Positions 13,769 through 15,262 of a stretch of 15,262 bases of DNA are shown piece after piece. The position numbers were made by a program, and so were the translations under genes. Source of the stretch: Prevotellaceae bacterium UBA711. GTDB taxonomy: Bacteria; Bacteroidota; Bacteroidia; Bacteroidales; Bacteroidaceae. Within the stretch, counting starts at the first letter, position 1; each line of letters starts with the position of its first letter. The stretch is from contig DBLZ01000053.1 of assembly GCA_002297545.1 (NCBI GenBank), positions 1-15,262 of the forward strand. The letters run 5' to 3'. Under the pieces are notes generated by a model. That model worked only from the letters and a program-made list of their open reading frames with translations, had not been told where the DNA came from and made no database searches.

Positions 13769-14812
13769 CTAAACGGAGGCTTCTTCGCGCCCATGCGACA
13801 ACATCCTGGACTTCTCTATCGCCAACTTCTGCATATCCACCACAGGATCCACCTCGTCCACAATTTCCACGCCGGTCATGGTCTCGATGATGTCCTCCAT
13901 CGTGATGATGCCGCGCATACAATTGTATTCGTCCAAAATCACGGAAATATGCTCACGTTCCTTAAGCATTTTCTCCCAGATGCCATAGACGGAGTCCTCC
14001 TCACGGAACGAGAGAATGGGACGTGCCAACTCGGACAGTTTGCCATCGTCCTTGTCCTCCGAGAGTTCTTCCAGCACCATGTCCTTCAAGATATAGCCGG
14101 TGATGTAGGACTTGTCCGTATCATATATAGGAATGCGCGAGAAGTTCCAGTCCTGCTTGTCATAGAACTCCTTGAAGGTCAAGTCCTGACTGGCACACTC
14201 CACCACTATGGACGGAGTCATGATCTCCCTGGCCTGAACACTGGACAGGCGCAGACAGCTCTTGATGATCTTGCTTTCGGAATCCTTGAAGATGCCCTCT
14301 TCCTTGCCCATATCCACCATGGCTGAAACCTCCTCGCGGCTGATGGAAGCCTGATGCTTGTTGGGGGTGAACACATGCGTGACAAATTCCGACAGCAAAA
14401 CCAGCGGATAGGTCAGGACTATGAGCACACGGATAATTTTAGTGGAGAGCATGGCCAACGAACGCCAATACGATGCGCCTATGGTCTTGGGGATTATCTC
14501 GGAGAACACCAATATAAACAGTGTGAGGATGGCCGACGTGAGACCGAACCACTCCTGCCCGAAGACATGGATGCTCTCGGCACCTACGCCTGCCGAGCCA
14601 ATGGTGTGAGCAATTGTATTGAGTGACAATATAGCCCCCACCGGGCGATCCACATTGTTCTTGTATTTCTTCATGAGGGCCGCTGTGGCATTTCCCTGTT
14701 CCTCCAGCATGGATATGTACGACATGGGAGTGGAAAGCAGTACAGCCTCCAGTATCGAGCACAAGAATGAAAGCATCAAAGCCCCTAAGAAGTATAATAT
14801 GATTAACGCCAT
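13769..14812 (-). CDS. CNNM (DUF21) transmembrane protein with paired CBS domains
   Basis: A membrane protein of the CNNM/CorC group, often annotated as hemolysin-like; members are implicated in divalent metal (Mg2+ or Co2+) transport or homeostasis. The 347 residues begin with a DUF21 domain: hydrophobic segments near 2-27, 59-80, 89-109 and 124-146, with the characteristic FSEIIPKTIGASY motif. A linker (EEVSAMVDMGKEEGIFKDSE) leads to two CBS domains: the first contains REIMTPSIVV and RIPIYDTDKSYITGYI, the second ISVILDEYNCMRGIITMEDI. The C-terminal CorC/HlyC domain found in many relatives is missing, since the protein ends soon after EIVDEVDP. Transcription probably begins at the promoter near 15155, leaving a leader of over 300 nt or an upstream small ORF that ends 3 bp before this ATG. 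Family sure, transported ion unknown. Confidence 0.9.
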   Translation of the reverse strand: MALIILYFLGALMLSFLCSILEAVLLSTPMSYISMLEEQGNATAALMKKYKNNVDRPVGAILSLNTIAHTIGSAGVGAESIHVFGQEWFGLTSAILTLFILVFSEIIPKTIGASYWRSLAMLSTKIIRVLIVLTYPLVLLSEFVTHVFTPNKHQASISREEVSAMVDMGKEEGIFKDSESKIIKSCLRLSSVQAREIMTPSIVVECASQDLTFKEFYDKQDWNFSRIPIYDTDKSYITGYILKDMVLEELSEDKDDGKLSELARPILSFREEDSVYGIWEKMLKEREHISVILDEYNCMRGIITMEDIIETMTGVEIVDEVDPVVDMQKLAIEKSRMLSHGREEASV

Positions 14813-14815
14813 CTG

Positions 14816-15139
14816 TTAATGTGATATTAGGATTGAATTACGTTCTATACCGTTGACACGAACGGCATTCCCCACGGCACAGGCACAAGAGCAACAGGGC
14901 AAACCCGTCAACGCCTCAGTGCTCTGACAGGCCGGCCCGTACAACATGTTCCGAAAAGACTGTGAAACCATGAATGCCATGGTACGGAATGGAGACGCCG
15001 GCAGCGATACCCCGACAACACAAGGACATCCATCTTTTCCCGTAGCGACACAAGGACTGCACTTCATAAAATCAGGCAAAGGGCCGTCATCGTCGTTAAG
15101 CGAAGGTGTTGTCATATATTGTATAGCCGATAGCTCCAT
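14816..15139 (-). CDS. Doubtful Cys-rich small ORF upstream of the CNNM gene
   Basis: A 107-codon open frame whose ATG (15139) lies 15 bp behind a -7 box and whose TAA ends 3 bp before the CNNM start. That arrangement suits a first gene of a two-gene operon. The product would have nine Cys, including CSPC, CPC and CCSCAC clusters, and no signal peptide or known domain. Against it: codon third positions look less GC-rich than in the neighbouring genes, and the composition looks random. It may simply be a long mRNA leader. Confidence 0.3.
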   Translation of the reverse strand: MELSAIQYMTTPSLNDDDGPLPDFMKCSPCVATGKDGCPCVVGVSLPASPFRTMAFMVSQSFRNMLYGPACQSTEALTGLPCCSCACAVGNAVRVNGIERNSILISH

Positions 15140-15154
15140 TGGTGTTTTCAGGCG

Positions 15155-15186
15155 CAAAGTTAATAAAAAGTCGGCACACACGGAAA
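15155..15186 (-). promoter_or_regulatory. Promoter reading toward the CNNM gene
   Basis: Minus strand -7 TAACTTTG (15162-15155). At 20 bp the -33 position reads TTTC (15186-15183), three of four matches. It is the only promoter match between the right edge region and the CNNM gene. Nothing recognisable lies between it and the window end at 15262. Confidence 0.6.
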
Positions 15187-15262
15187 TATCCGCGCCCAAA
15201 TATCATGCAATTGAGCCGCTTTTCGCTGCTGGCGGCACAAATGGGGTCAGCGGATTTTCCCG

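Overview
The window comes from a member of the Bacteroidota, most likely a GC-rich Bacteroidales (Prevotella/Paraprevotella-like). Support: five matches to the Bacteroidetes promoter (-33 TTTG, -7 TAnnTTTG; four of the five -7 boxes are exactly TAACTTTG), no clear Shine-Dalgarno sites, and Bacteroidetes-typical families (DUF4837 lipoprotein, LptE-type lipoprotein, a sigma-54 activator next to lptE, a TPR protein and secG, BadF-type kinase, GH95 and GH109). No phage, transposon or CRISPR is visible.

Layout. (1) 2-4337: a GH95 alpha-L-fucosidase cut by the left edge faces a GH109 alpha-N-acetylgalactosaminidase. Together they could strip blood-group-A/mucin-type glycans. The gap between their 3' ends holds a four-unit, 22-bp-period repeat array. 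(2) 4465-4532: back-to-back promoters for GH109 (minus) and rlmN (plus). (3) 4542-9174, plus strand: rlmN, a DUF4837 lipoprotein, a shrunken PdxA-like protein without its metal-binding motifs, a CDP-alcohol phosphatidyltransferase that overlaps it by 4 nt, and an IspD/TarI-like cytidylyltransferase. The last three look like a cassette that could build and transfer a CDP-activated polar head group. (4) 9281-13204, plus strand: a promoter with a 16-bp tandem repeat, a sigma-54 activator without a sensory domain, lptE, a TPR protein, secG and a BadF/GlcNAc-kinase-like ATPase, all tightly packed. (5) 13205-13768: a convergent gap with a promoter-terminator pair that outlines a roughly 90-nt RNA without an ORF, then a second 22-bp-period array that shares a 16-bp identical sequence, inverted, with the first. 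(6) 13769-15262, minus strand: a CNNM/CBS membrane protein, preceded by a doubtful Cys-rich small ORF and a promoter.

The best candidates for undescribed biology are the paired 22-bp arrays, which occur in this window only in the two gaps between convergent genes; the PdxA-like pseudoenzyme coupled to a phosphatidyltransferase and cytidylyltransferase; and the orphan small RNA. All calls were made by reading the sequence; no database search was run.
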